Shown: piece by piece, positions 24,078 through 32,493 of the stretch
How positions within the stretch are numbered: the stretch's first letter is position 1
Layout: every line of letters starts with the position of its first letter
Assembly (NCBI RefSeq): GCF_900186865.1
Contig: NZ_LT906480.1
Location: 3,428,001-3,492,000, forward strand
DNA from: Stenotrophomonas maltophilia
GTDB lineage: Bacteria; Pseudomonadota; Gammaproteobacteria; Xanthomonadales; Xanthomonadaceae
Length of the DNA stretch: 64,000 nt
Reading direction: 5' to 3'
Notes under the pieces: generated by a model
Databases searched by the model: none
Seen by the model: the letters and a program-made list of their open reading frames with translations, nothing else
Told to the model about the DNA's origin: nothing
Position numbers and translations under genes: made by a program

Positions 24078-25385
24078 ATGCAACTCGTTCATCTGGCGTC
24101 CCGCCTCTACGGGACGCCGCTCCTCATTGCGCGTCCCAAACTCGACGTGATCCTCTCCGTGCTGGGTTCCCGCATCGGCTTGCCCGATCTGGACATGGCG
24201 ATGCCGCTGCCCATGCCGCGCCAGAACGCCACATCGGGTCAGGCGGGCATTGCCGTCATCCCGGTGGTCGGCACGCTGGTCAGACGTTCGATGGGTATCG
24301 AAGCCGCCTCTGGCCTGATGTCCTACGGCGAGATCGAAGCCCGGCTGGACGCCGCGCTGGCCGACCCACAGGTGGCGGGCATCCTGCTCGATCTGGACTC
24401 GCCCGGCGGCGAGGCCTCGGGCGTGTTCGAACTGGCCGAGCGCATCCGCGCCGCCAGCACCATCAAGCCGATCTGGGCGCACGCCAACGATGCCGCGTAC
24501 TCGGCGGCTTTTGCCATCGCGGCGGCATGCCAGCGCCTGACGCTGTCGCAGACCGCTGGCGTCGGGTCGATTGGCGTGATCGCGCTGCACGTCGACCAGT
24601 CGGTGAAGGACGCCAAGGACGGCCTGAACTACACCGCAGTCTTCGCGGGCAGCCACAAGAACGACTTCTCCCCGCACGAGCCACTTACCCCCCAGGCCAC
24701 CACCGCGTTGCAGACCGAGGTGGATCGCCTCTACGACATCTTCGTGAATCAGGTCGGGCAGATGCGCGGCCTCGACCCGGATGCCGTGCGCGCCACCGAG
24801 GCGGCTCTCTTCTACGGCGAGCAGGCGGTGGCAGCAGGCCTCGCCGACGCAGTGATGCCGCTCGAACAGGTGATGACCGAGTTCACCGACGCGTTGGCGG
24901 CCAAGCAGCGGCTGGCGCAGCCCGGCGTGGCCCGTGCGTCGCCCCGAAGTCTGTCCACGCAGCCCATCGCAACCCCGTCCCAAAGCAAACCTCTCACCCT
25001 GGAGAACACCATGACCGACCCCAAAAACGACCACGACAACCCAAACGATCCGACCGACACCGACCCGCAGGGCGACCAGCCGCAGACCGACAGCGATCCG
25101 CAACCGACGCCTGCCGCCCAAGCAGCACTGGCGCAGTCCTTCGCCAGTGGGCGCGGCCAAGCACAGGCCATTGCAGAGATGTGTCTGATCGCGGGCCAGT
25201 CCCAACGCACGGCGGAATTCCTCGCAGCAGGCTTCTCGGAAGCGCAGGTGCGCCGCGCCTTGCTGGATGCCCGTGCCGACCAACCCGAAATCGCCTCGCG
25301 CATCACCGCCGATGCAGGAACCAGTCAGCGCCCGGAAAACAGTCCAGTGGTCGCTGCCGTCAAGAAACTCACCGCCAAGGAGTAA
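24078..25385 (+). CDS. Prohead protease, S49 family, with C-terminal scaffold
   Basis: 435 aa. Residues ~60-285 are an S49/ClpP-like serine protease (PVVGTLVRRS, LDLDSPGGEASGVFELAERI, the nucleophile region AHANDAAYSAAFAIAAA, and a GVGSIGV strand). This is the lambda gpC type. The C-terminal ~125 residues are low-complexity then helical and match a scaffold. An internal ribosome site and ATG (25011) would produce that part alone, as lambda C/Nu3 do. It matures the procapsid. Confidence 0.93.
   Translation: MQLVHLASRLYGTPLLIARPKLDVILSVLGSRIGLPDLDMAMPLPMPRQNATSGQAGIAVIPVVGTLVRRSMGIEAASGLMSYGEIEARLDAALADPQVAGILLDLDSPGGEASGVFELAERIRAASTIKPIWAHANDAAYSAAFAIAAACQRLTLSQTAGVGSIGVIALHVDQSVKDAKDGLNYTAVFAGSHKNDFSPHEPLTPQATTALQTEVDRLYDIFVNQVGQMRGLDPDAVRATEAALFYGEQAVAAGLADAVMPLEQVMTEFTDALAAKQRLAQPGVARASPRSLSTQPIATPSQSKPLTLENTMTDPKNDHDNPNDPTDTDPQGDQPQTDSDPQPTPAAQAALAQSFASGRGQAQAIAEMCLIAGQSQRTAEFLAAGFSEAQVRRALLDARADQPEIASRITADAGTSQRPENSPVVAAVKKLTAKE
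25011..25385 (+). CDS. Nested scaffold protein (Nu3-like)
   Basis: 124 aa, in frame with the protease. ATG 25011 is preceded by CTGGAGAACACC, a good ribosome site (GGAG, 6-base spacing). The product starts MTDPKNDHDNPNDPTD and has an acidic low-complexity region followed by helices (AAQAALAQSFASGRGQAQAI). It is predicted by analogy with lambda Nu3; expression is not shown. Confidence 0.6.
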   Translation: MTDPKNDHDNPNDPTDTDPQGDQPQTDSDPQPTPAAQAALAQSFASGRGQAQAIAEMCLIAGQSQRTAEFLAAGFSEAQVRRALLDARADQPEIASRITADAGTSQRPENSPVVAAVKKLTAKE

Positions 25386-25388
25386 GCC

Positions 25389-25766
25389 ATGCCCACTGTC
25401 TCTCAACCCAAGAACCTCGGTGACCTGTTGAAGTACGAAGCGCCGAATCTCTACTCGCGTGACCAGGACACCGTCGCTGCCGCGCAGAACCTGTCGCTGG
25501 GCACCGTGGTGGGCCGCGAAACGGCCACGGCCAAGCTCAAGGCCCTCGACCCGAGCGCCACGGACGGTACGGAAATCGCCGTTGGCGTGCTCGGCAACGA
25601 CGTCGATGCGATGCTGATCGACCGCGAGGACGCGATCTTGATCGCCCGCCACGCCATCGTCGCGCGCGGCGCATTGGTCTGGCCGACCGGTCTCACGGTT
25701 GCGCAGAAGGCAACTGCCGTTGCCCAACTCACCGCCCTTGGGGTGCTGGTGCGCGATAGCGCCTGA
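25389..25766 (+). CDS. Head decoration protein (gpD-like)
   Basis: 125 aa. It has the gpD-like pattern of a small beta-rich protein (GTVVGRETATAKLKALDPSA, EIAVGVLGNDVDAMLIDRED, then LIARHAIVARGALVWPTGLT). In lambda the trimeric protein caps the expanded capsid and stabilises it. It lies between the protease/scaffold and the major capsid gene, in lambda order, and is followed by a hairpin. Confidence 0.9.
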   Translation: MPTVSQPKNLGDLLKYEAPNLYSRDQDTVAAAQNLSLGTVVGRETATAKLKALDPSATDGTEIAVGVLGNDVDAMLIDREDAILIARHAIVARGALVWPTGLTVAQKATAVAQLTALGVLVRDSA

Positions 25767-25797
25767 TCCCGTCCCAACGATCCATCTCACTCCCCCG

Positions 25798-25820
25798 AAA
25801 ACCCGCCACTGGCGGGTTTC
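25798..25820 (+). terminator. Hairpin AAACCCGCC-ACT-GGCGGGTTT
   Basis: A perfect 9-bp stem with a 3-base loop, 30 bp after the decoration gene, followed by TCGTCATTTCTGGAG, the ribosome site of the capsid gene. The short T-run makes a weak terminator. It could instead act as an attenuator or RNA processing site that stabilises capsid mRNA. Confidence 0.6.
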
Positions 25821-25840
25821 GTCATTTCTGGAGATCCCAA

Positions 25841-26863
25841 ATGCAGAACCCTTTTGAAAACCCCGGCTTCTCGATGGCCAGCCTGACGGCCGCCATCAAC
25901 CTCCTGCCCAACCGCTACGGGCGGCTGGAGCAACTCAACCTGTTTCCGGCCAAGCCGGTGCGCACTAGGCAGATCATCGTCGAGGAGTACGCCGGTCGTC
26001 TGAACCTGCTGCCCACCCGCGCGCCCGGTTCACCCGGCACCGTCGGTGAACGTGGAAAGCGCAACCTGCGTTCCTTCGTGATCCCGCACATCCCGCACGA
26101 CGACGTGGTGCTGCCGGAAGAAGTGCAAGGCCTGCGCGCCTTTGGTTCCGAAACTGAGATGGAAGCCATTGGCGGTGTCATGGCCCGTCATCTGGAGACC
26201 ATGCGCAACAAGCACGCGATCACCCTGGAGCACCTACGCATGGGCGCACTCAAGGGCAAGATCCTCGATGCCGACGGCAGTGAGCTGGTCGATCTGTTCG
26301 ACGAGTTCGACATCACCGCGCAATCAGTGTCCTTCGAGTTTTCGACGGCGGCCGACAACGGGCAAATCAAGAGTGCCTGCCTGGAGCTGCTTGGGCTCAT
26401 GGAAGATGGGCTCACGGGCGAGTTTTCGACCGGCGTGCATGTGTTGTGCTCGACCGAGTTCTTCCGGGCGCTGACCACCCACAAGGAGGTCAAGACCGCT
26501 TACCAGAACTGGCAACAGGGCGCGGTGCTGATCAACGACATGCGCTCGGGCTTCAGCTATAGCGGCATCACCTTCGAGGAATACCGGGGTCAGGCGTCCT
26601 TTGTGCAGGCCGACGGCACGCTGGGGTCGCGCCGCTTCATCGCTGCCGGTGAAGCCCATGCATTCCCGGTCGGCACGGTGGACACCTTCGCGACTTACTT
26701 CGCGCCAGCGGACTTCAACGAGACCGTGAACACCATCGGCCAGCCGCTGTATGCCAAGCAGGAGCCGCGCAAATTCGACCGGGGCACTGATCTGCATACG
26801 CAATCGAACCCACTGCCGATGTGCCATCGCCCGGGCGTGCTGATCAAGCTGATCTCTGCCTGA
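25841..26863 (+). CDS. Major capsid protein (lambda gpE family)
   Basis: 340 aa, close to lambda gpE (341). Features of the family include LTAAINLLPNRYGRLEQLNL, the FVIPHIPHDDVVLPEEVQG block, and the C-terminal QPLYAKQEPRKFDRGTDLHT followed by HRPGVLIKLI. It forms the HK97-fold shell. TGGAG lies nine bases before ATG 25841, and a conserved hairpin sits just upstream. The stop overlaps the next start. Confidence 0.95.
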   Translation: MQNPFENPGFSMASLTAAINLLPNRYGRLEQLNLFPAKPVRTRQIIVEEYAGRLNLLPTRAPGSPGTVGERGKRNLRSFVIPHIPHDDVVLPEEVQGLRAFGSETEMEAIGGVMARHLETMRNKHAITLEHLRMGALKGKILDADGSELVDLFDEFDITAQSVSFEFSTAADNGQIKSACLELLGLMEDGLTGEFSTGVHVLCSTEFFRALTTHKEVKTAYQNWQQGAVLINDMRSGFSYSGITFEEYRGQASFVQADGTLGSRRFIAAGEAHAFPVGTVDTFATYFAPADFNETVNTIGQPLYAKQEPRKFDRGTDLHTQSNPLPMCHRPGVLIKLISA

Positions 26864-27141
26864 TGGACGTCGCGACGCTGTACGAAGCAGCACGCAATGC
26901 CGGATTGCTCACCGTCGTCACGGTGGCGGGCAACACGGTGCACTGCGCCTTCCTCGCTCCGGACGAAACCGTGCTGGATGGCTTCGCACTGTCGCGGGAC
27001 TACCAGATCGACTACCCGGCGTCCTGGTTGACGCTGGCTGCCGGGGACACGGTCAAGGTGGCAGGCAACACCTATCAGGTGCGCGACGTACGTGCCATCG
27101 GCGACGGCACCGAGCGTCGCGCCTCGCTCTCCCAACTCTGA
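26863..27141 (+). CDS. Head-tail attachment protein (gpFII-like)
   Basis: 92 aa. Small beta-rich protein (VHCAFLAPDETVLDGFALSR, SWLTLAAGDTVKVAGNTYQV, RDVRAIGDGTE) in the position and with the size of lambda gpFII-type head-tail connectors. ATG 26863 overlaps the capsid stop (TGATG). It would attach the completed head to the tail. Confidence 0.8.
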   Translation: MDVATLYEAARNAGLLTVVTVAGNTVHCAFLAPDETVLDGFALSRDYQIDYPASWLTLAAGDTVKVAGNTYQVRDVRAIGDGTERRASLSQL

Positions 27142-27151
27142 GGAACGCCCC

Positions 27152-27577
27152 ATGAACTCCGTCCGCGAGCGCGTCTTGCGGGAGATCGTCACGCGCCTGG
27201 CATCTGCGATTGCCCCGATCCCGGTGCTGCGCATGCCTGCCGTGCCGGTCACCCGCGAGGCCAGTCCAGCGCTGCTGCTGTTCGTTGATGGCGACAGCAT
27301 CACAGCCCACGCCAACCACCTCGTCGACCGGCTGCTGATCGTCCGGCTTGCCGTGGTGGCACGCGGAGCGGATGCCTTCGACGTGGCCGACCAGGCCCTG
27401 GTCGCGGCCCACGCGGCAATGCTCGCCGACCCGAATCTGGGCGGTCTGGCCATCGCCGTGCGCGAGATCGACTGCGAATGGGAGTTCGACGACGCCGATG
27501 CCGGGGCCGTCGCGCTGCCTGCCCGCTACGAGATCCGCTACCGCACCCACGCCATCGACCTCACCCAAACAGGATGA
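27152..27577 (+). CDS. Minor tail/tail completion protein (gpU-like)
   Basis: 141 aa. The pattern (SVRERVLREIVTRLASAIAP, then a strand-rich part DRLLIVRLAVVARGADAFDV and EIDCEWEFDDADAGA) matches the small completion proteins (gpU/gpZ type) that cap the tail tube at the head end. It lies between the connector and tail tube genes. Assignment is from length, order and general pattern. Confidence 0.75.
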   Translation: MNSVRERVLREIVTRLASAIAPIPVLRMPAVPVTREASPALLLFVDGDSITAHANHLVDRLLIVRLAVVARGADAFDVADQALVAAHAAMLADPNLGGLAIAVREIDCEWEFDDADAGAVALPARYEIRYRTHAIDLTQTG

Positions 27578-27584
27578 ACACCTT

Positions 27585-27797
27585 ATGCAAACCCTCTCCA
27601 TCGAACTACTGAAACCCCACACCCACGCAGGCAAGCGCCTCGCCGTGGGTGAACGCCTTGATCTGAATGACGCCAGCGCCCGTTGGCTGATCGCGCAAGG
27701 CACGGCCAAAGCGGCCATCCCCGCCACCGATTCCAAACCCACCCGCCGTGATGCTACGTCCGGTGTTTCCACAACTGCAGCCACCCAAGGAGACTGA
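27585..27797 (+). CDS. Small tail-region protein (DUF7210-like)
   Basis: 70 aa. The first ~45 residues (LKPHTHAGKRLAVGERLDLN, then ASARWLIAQGTAKA) match the short proteins found before tail tube genes in many siphophages; DUF7210 is my best recollection. The C-terminal 20 residues are Thr/Ser-rich. It starts 7 bp after the tail completion gene and 2 bp separate it from the tube gene. Confidence 0.7.
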   Translation: MQTLSIELLKPHTHAGKRLAVGERLDLNDASARWLIAQGTAKAAIPATDSKPTRRDATSGVSTTAATQGD

Positions 27798-27799
27798 AC

Positions 27800-28552
27800 A
27801 TGGCTTACTTTTCCGGACAAGGCCGCGTCTACATCGGCGCACGTGATGAACTCGGCAACCCTGCTGGGCTGACCTTCGTTGGCAACGTGCCCGAGCTGAA
27901 GGTGTCGCTGTCGGTGGACACCATCGAGCACCAGGAAGCGCAGTCGGGTCAGCGCTTAACCGACCTGCAACTCATCAAGACCAAGAAAGGCGAGTTCGCC
28001 TGCACGCTGGAGGAACTGATCGCCACCAACCTGGCGCTCGCGCTCTACGGCACCACGACCACGATCACCCCTGGTACGGTGACTGGCGAAGCATTGCCCC
28101 TCCCGGTCACGCCGGGCAGTCTGTACCCGCTGGCCATGCAGAACGTGTCCGCCGTGCAGATTCAGGACTCCGATGCCACGCCCAAGACGCTCCCGGCCAG
28201 CCAATACAGCGTCAATGCGAAGCACGGTTCGCTGGTAGTGCTCGATGCCACGTCGGGTGGCCCCTACACCGAGCCGTTCACAGTCGATTACGCCTATGGC
28301 GCGGCGCAGAGCACGGCGATGTTCACCCAGCCCTTGCCCGAGCGCTGGATTCGCTTCGAGGGGCTCAACACCGCCGACGGCAACCGCGAGGTGGTGATCG
28401 ACCTCTACCGCGTGGCCATTAACCCAGCCAAGGAGCTCTCGATCATCACGGACGAACTGCTCAAGTTCGAGCTGTCGGGCCAAGTGCTGGCGGATCTGAC
28501 CAAGCCGGTCGGTGGTGATCTCGGTCAGTTCGGCCGTCTGGTACTGCTGTGA
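27800..28552 (+). CDS. Phage tail tube protein
   Basis: 250 aa. Tail tube features: an N-terminal FSGQGRVYIGARDELGNPAG, VGNVPELKVSLSVDTIEHQE, repeated beta strands, and the C-terminal FELSGQVLADLTKPVGGDLG. It should polymerise around the tape measure to form the non-contractile tube. AAGGAG precedes the ATG. The stop overlaps the chaperone start (TGATG). Confidence 0.88.
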   Translation: MAYFSGQGRVYIGARDELGNPAGLTFVGNVPELKVSLSVDTIEHQEAQSGQRLTDLQLIKTKKGEFACTLEELIATNLALALYGTTTTITPGTVTGEALPLPVTPGSLYPLAMQNVSAVQIQDSDATPKTLPASQYSVNAKHGSLVVLDATSGGPYTEPFTVDYAYGAAQSTAMFTQPLPERWIRFEGLNTADGNREVVIDLYRVAINPAKELSIITDELLKFELSGQVLADLTKPVGGDLGQFGRLVLL

Positions 28553-28953
28553 TGGACGGCTTCAAGACCTTCCCCCCTGAGCCTGTGGTCGTGACGCTGT
28601 CCGGTACGGCGCTGGAATTGACGCCGATCCGGCTGGGCGAATTGCCACGGTTGCTAGCCGTGGTGCGCCCGCTGGCCGAGGAAATCACCAGCGATCCGGA
28701 CTGGATGGCGCTGCTAGGGCGGCATGGCGATGCCGTGCTCGACCTGCTGGCGATTACCACCCGGCGTGAACGCGCGTGGATCAACGACCTTCAGCTTGCG
28801 GACGCCGTGCAACTGGCCGCCGCTGTGTTCGAGGTGAACGCGGATTTTTTCGTGGCGCACGTCGTACCGAGCATTCAGGGCGCAGCCCAGCGACTCGCGC
28901 CGACGCTGCGCTCACTGACGAACTCGGGTGGGACGCTGCCGTCGCCCGCCTGA
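28552..28953 (+). CDS. Tail assembly chaperone (gpG-like)
   Basis: 133 aa. It lies between tail tube and tape measure genes, the fixed position of lambda G. The sequence (ALELTPIRLGELPRLLAVVR, then DAVLDLLAITTRRERAWIND) fits the chaperones that bind the tape measure. A downstream frame at -1 (to 29138) encodes the conserved T-like extension, so two products are expected. Confidence 0.82.
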   Translation: MDGFKTFPPEPVVVTLSGTALELTPIRLGELPRLLAVVRPLAEEITSDPDWMALLGRHGDAVLDLLAITTRRERAWINDLQLADAVQLAAAVFEVNADFFVAHVVPSIQGAAQRLAPTLRSLTNSGGTLPSPA

Positions 28954-29138
28954 TCCGCGCCGGTCACCGCCTCGGTGACTTGATGGGCTACACACTCCCC
29001 CAAGCGCAAGCCTTTCTGGATGCCGACGGACAGATCGAGCGGCAGCAACTGGCCCAGCTGCTCGGCATTCATGCCGTGGCAGCGCAGGGCGAGAAGCGGG
29101 GCATCGAACAACTGCAACGCGATCTTCTGAAGGACTGA
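28552..29138 (+). CDS. Tail assembly chaperone GT, predicted -1 frameshift product
   Basis: The frame after the G stop is open in the -1 phase and encodes LGWDAAVARLIRAGHRLGDL, MGYTLPQAQAFLDADGQIER and a helical end, which resembles a lambda T domain. It has no ribosome site of its own. The slip should occur near the end of G; GGGTGGG (28926-28932) is the nearest candidate but is not a canonical heptamer. A canonical T TTT TTC occurs earlier at 28845-28851. The fusion is predicted, not shown. Confidence 0.65.
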
Positions 29139-29141
29139 GCC

Positions 29142-29783
29142 ATGCGTCTCTCGCTCACCACCACCGGCTTGCTGGACCCGCGCCAGTTGGCAGCGTGGAG
29201 CACAGAGCGGCGTCGTGCCATCCACACCGCCGTCGCCAAGGGCATGCAATCGGGCGGGCGTGAAGTGCGTGATGCGGCGCGATCCGAGATGCGCAGTGCC
29301 TTCACCGTCAAACGCAACAGCTTCATCTCCTCGATGGGCGTGAAGGTGTTCGACAAGAAGTCGGAGCAACTGCCCGCCTTGCTGGTGGGCAGCAAGATTC
29401 CGTGGCTCGGCCTGCACGAAAAAGGCGGCACGGTGAGTGGCAACCTGCTGATCCCACTGTTGCCCGGGCGCATCGGTCCGAAACGCTTCAGGGCCGTCAT
29501 CGATGGCCTGATGCGTTCGGGTAATGCCTTCTTCATCGAGAAGAACGGTCGCGTGCTGCTGATGGCCGAGAACATCAAAGAGAACGCCGGGCTGCTGGGC
29601 CGCTTCAAACGGGCCGAGCGTGGTCGTACCGGGGCCAAGCAGATCAAGCGTGGCCAGGAGATTCCCATCGCCGTGCTGGTCAAGCGCGTCGATCTCAAAC
29701 GGCGGCTGAATCTGGCGGGTGGCGTGCAACGCGCACTGCCTGCCTTGGCTCGGGCGATTCAACAAGAACTGGACAAAGTCTGA
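29142..29783 (+). CDS. Phage tail protein (DUF6441-like)
   Basis: 213 aa. The sequence (GGREVRDAARSEMRSAFTVK, then PWLGLHEKGGTVSGNLLIPL) resembles the DUF6441 tail proteins usually encoded next to the tape measure gene. HEKGGT matches the family core also seen in tail completion proteins. Role in tail assembly is inferred from order. Stop overlaps the tape measure start (TGATG). Confidence 0.8.
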   Translation: MRLSLTTTGLLDPRQLAAWSTERRRAIHTAVAKGMQSGGREVRDAARSEMRSAFTVKRNSFISSMGVKVFDKKSEQLPALLVGSKIPWLGLHEKGGTVSGNLLIPLLPGRIGPKRFRAVIDGLMRSGNAFFIEKNGRVLLMAENIKENAGLLGRFKRAERGRTGAKQIKRGQEIPIAVLVKRVDLKRRLNLAGGVQRALPALARAIQQELDKV

Positions 29784-32488
29784 TGGCAAGCAACCGTGCC
29801 CAAATCCTGATCAGCGCCGTCGACCAGACCAAGACCGCCTTCGACTCGATCAAGCGGGGCTTGGGTGGCATCACCGATACGGCCAAGAGCGTCAACGGCG
29901 TGCTGGCCAATCTCGGCGTGGCCGTGTCGGTTGCGGGTCTGACCGCGATGGTGAAATCGGCCATCGACACTGGCGATGCACTGGATGAGATGTCGCAACG
30001 TGTCGGTGTCAGTGTCGAAACCCTGTCGGTATGGAAACCGGCAGCCGAGCAGTCAGGCGTCTCCGGCGAGTCCTTCGAGAAGGGCCTGCGCAAGCTGTCC
30101 ACCACGATGCTGGAAGCCGCGACCGGGTCGGAAGATGCCGCTCGCGGATTTTCTGCGGTGGGCGTCGAGTTCAAGAACCAGGACGGCACCCTGCGTGCCA
30201 CCGATCAGGTGCTACTGGATCTGGCCGAGCGCTTCAAGGCCATGCCCGATGGTGCGGAGAAGACTGCGCTGGCAGTGCAACTGTTCGGCAAGTCAGGAGC
30301 GGAGCTGATCCCGTTTCTGAATCAGGGGCGCGACGGCATCAATGAGCTGGCTGCCGAGATGCAGGCGCTCGGCGTGCAGATGAGCAGTGAGACTGCAGCA
30401 CAGGCTGGCAACTTCAACGATGCGCTCGACAAGCTTAAGCTGGCCACCACCAGCATCGGCAACCAGATCATCGCCTCCTTGCTGCCCGCCCTGAACGACA
30501 TGGCCGGTGGCATGGTCGAGTCTGCAAAGCAAGGCGGCACATTGCGCGCGATCCTGGATGGCGTGGTGCTGGTGCTCAAGACCTTGGCGCTCGGTGCCGC
30601 CACGGTTGGCAAGGCCTTTGTCGCCTTGGGCGAAGCCATCGGTGCCGGTGTTGCGGCGGCGGTCGAAGCGCTCAAGGGCAACACCGACGGAGCGAAGGCC
30701 ATCATTGCCGACCTCAAAGGCAATCTGGTCAAACGGCTGGATGAACTGGCGTCCTTCCGTGACAGCCTGTTCGACCCCAAGCCCATCGAGGTCAAGGCAC
30801 CCAAGATCCAGGCCGATCCAGAACTGCTGCAGCGCCTGACCAAACCCAAGGCCGTCAAGCCAGTGCAGGACACGACCGGCGCGCAGACCACGCTGATGAA
30901 AGCGCAGCTGGACGCCGAGTTTGCGCTGCTCAAGGACGGACTGGCGCGGCAGCAAACTGCGCTGGACGCTGCGCTCGAAGACCGTCTGGTCTCTGTGCGC
31001 GACTACTACACGCAGAAGACGGCCATCGAGCAGCGCGAGGTCGATGCCGAGATCGCCCGCAAGCAGCAGGAATTGGCCCGCAGTCAGCAAGTCGCCTCCA
31101 CGGGCAAATCGGAAAACGACCGCCTGCGCGCCAAGGCCGAGGTCGCCAAAGCGGAAGCCGACCTCATCACACTCAACAACCGGCGCACGGACATCGAGCA
31201 AGCCAACGCCCGCAAGGCGGCACAAGCCGAGCGGGAACTGGCTGATGCCTTGGCGCAGGCGCGTGAGGAACTGGCGCAGATCACCGGTACGGCCACAGAT
31301 GCCGACCGGCAGGCTGCCATTGAGCGCAGCTACCGCGACCTGCGGGCGCGACTGGCCGCCGAAAGCGATGCCGACGGCGTGTCACTCGTTGACCGGCTGA
31401 TCAACGTGAAGGCCGCACAGGCCAATCTGGCGGCGCTCGAAGCCCAATGGCGGCAGGTCACTGAGCGTCTGCGCAATGCGCAGGAGGGCATTCAGACCCA
31501 GCAGCAGGCTGGGCTACTAACCGAAACACAGGCGCGCCAGCAGATCGTGGCCTTGCAACAGCAATCAGCCACAGAGATGGAGCGCCTGTTGCCGACCATG
31601 CAGCAAGCTGCGCAGGCCATCGGGCCGGATGCTGTGATTCGCGTGCAGGCGTGGCGCAACGAGCTGGATCGCACCAAGCTCACCGTCGATGAAATGGCAC
31701 CGCTGTGGAACCGCATCGGTGAGAGCTTCGGCGGTGCGCTCAACGGGATGATCACCGGCGCGCAGACCTGGCGCAGTGCCTTGGCGAGCATCTTCCAGCA
31801 GGTGGCCGACGCCTTCCTGCAGCAGATCGTGATCCAGCCGTTCCAGCAGTGGATCGCCATGCAGGCTCGGATGCTGGCGCTCAAGCTCGGTTTCATTCAG
31901 CAGGAGCAGACCGTCGATGCTGCGGCCAGCGCCGCCAAGGTCGCCCAAATGACCACCGAAACCACCGCCGTGGTGTCGATGGATGCCGCCAAGGCGGGAG
32001 CCGGGGCAGCGGCGTCTCAGGCTTCCATTCCCTACGTCGGGCCTGCGCTGGCTGTGGCCGCGATGGTAGCCATGGTCGCCGCCGTGATGGCGCTCTTGGG
32101 TGGCATCAAGAAGTTCGCGGGCGGCGGACTGGTCTCCGGGCCGGGCAGCGCCACCTCGGATTCGATCCCGGCGCGTCTGTCGGCAGGCGAGTACGTGGTG
32201 CGGGCGGCCGCTGTGCGCCAGGTCGGCGTGGCTTTCCTCGACTCGCTCAACGGCTTGTCGGCAGGCCCGCGCTTCAAAGGTGGTGAGCTGGCCTTTGCTG
32301 CCGGTGGTCTGGTGCCGGAAGTGAAAGTGCCACCCGCGCAGCCGCAGATGAATCAGGCGGTGCGCATCGTCAACGCGGTCGATCCGGGCGTGACGCACGA
32401 CCACCTGCAGTCGCCTGCCGGAGAGAAAGTCATCGTCAACATCATCGGGCGCAATGCACGGGCCATCCGTGCGGCGCTGCAAGGGTAA
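29783..32488 (+). CDS. Tail tape measure protein
   Basis: 901 aa, implying a tail of roughly 130 nm if the usual ~1.5 Å per residue holds. The N-terminus has the tape-measure fold (ISAVDQTKTAFDSIKRGLGG). The centre (~380-620) is a long coiled coil with repeated A/Q/E/R heptads. Hydrophobic segments near 720-770 (ALAVAAMVAMVAAVMALLGG) are those thought to be released at ejection. The end has a glycine-rich GGGLVSGPGSATSDSIPARL motif. Confidence 0.93.
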   Translation: MASNRAQILISAVDQTKTAFDSIKRGLGGITDTAKSVNGVLANLGVAVSVAGLTAMVKSAIDTGDALDEMSQRVGVSVETLSVWKPAAEQSGVSGESFEKGLRKLSTTMLEAATGSEDAARGFSAVGVEFKNQDGTLRATDQVLLDLAERFKAMPDGAEKTALAVQLFGKSGAELIPFLNQGRDGINELAAEMQALGVQMSSETAAQAGNFNDALDKLKLATTSIGNQIIASLLPALNDMAGGMVESAKQGGTLRAILDGVVLVLKTLALGAATVGKAFVALGEAIGAGVAAAVEALKGNTDGAKAIIADLKGNLVKRLDELASFRDSLFDPKPIEVKAPKIQADPELLQRLTKPKAVKPVQDTTGAQTTLMKAQLDAEFALLKDGLARQQTALDAALEDRLVSVRDYYTQKTAIEQREVDAEIARKQQELARSQQVASTGKSENDRLRAKAEVAKAEADLITLNNRRTDIEQANARKAAQAERELADALAQAREELAQITGTATDADRQAAIERSYRDLRARLAAESDADGVSLVDRLINVKAAQANLAALEAQWRQVTERLRNAQEGIQTQQQAGLLTETQARQQIVALQQQSATEMERLLPTMQQAAQAIGPDAVIRVQAWRNELDRTKLTVDEMAPLWNRIGESFGGALNGMITGAQTWRSALASIFQQVADAFLQQIVIQPFQQWIAMQARMLALKLGFIQQEQTVDAAASAAKVAQMTTETTAVVSMDAAKAGAGAAASQASIPYVGPALAVAAMVAMVAAVMALLGGIKKFAGGGLVSGPGSATSDSIPARLSAGEYVVRAAAVRQVGVAFLDSLNGLSAGPRFKGGELAFAAGGLVPEVKVPPAQPQMNQAVRIVNAVDPGVTHDHLQSPAGEKVIVNIIGRNARAIRAALQG

Positions 32489-32493
32489 ATCTC

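Noticed and set aside
23754..25790. Long minus-strand open frame (678 codons) opposite portal, protease and decoration genes
   Set aside because: GC-rich antisense frame without recognised domains; the opposite strand encodes clear lambda-family proteins.
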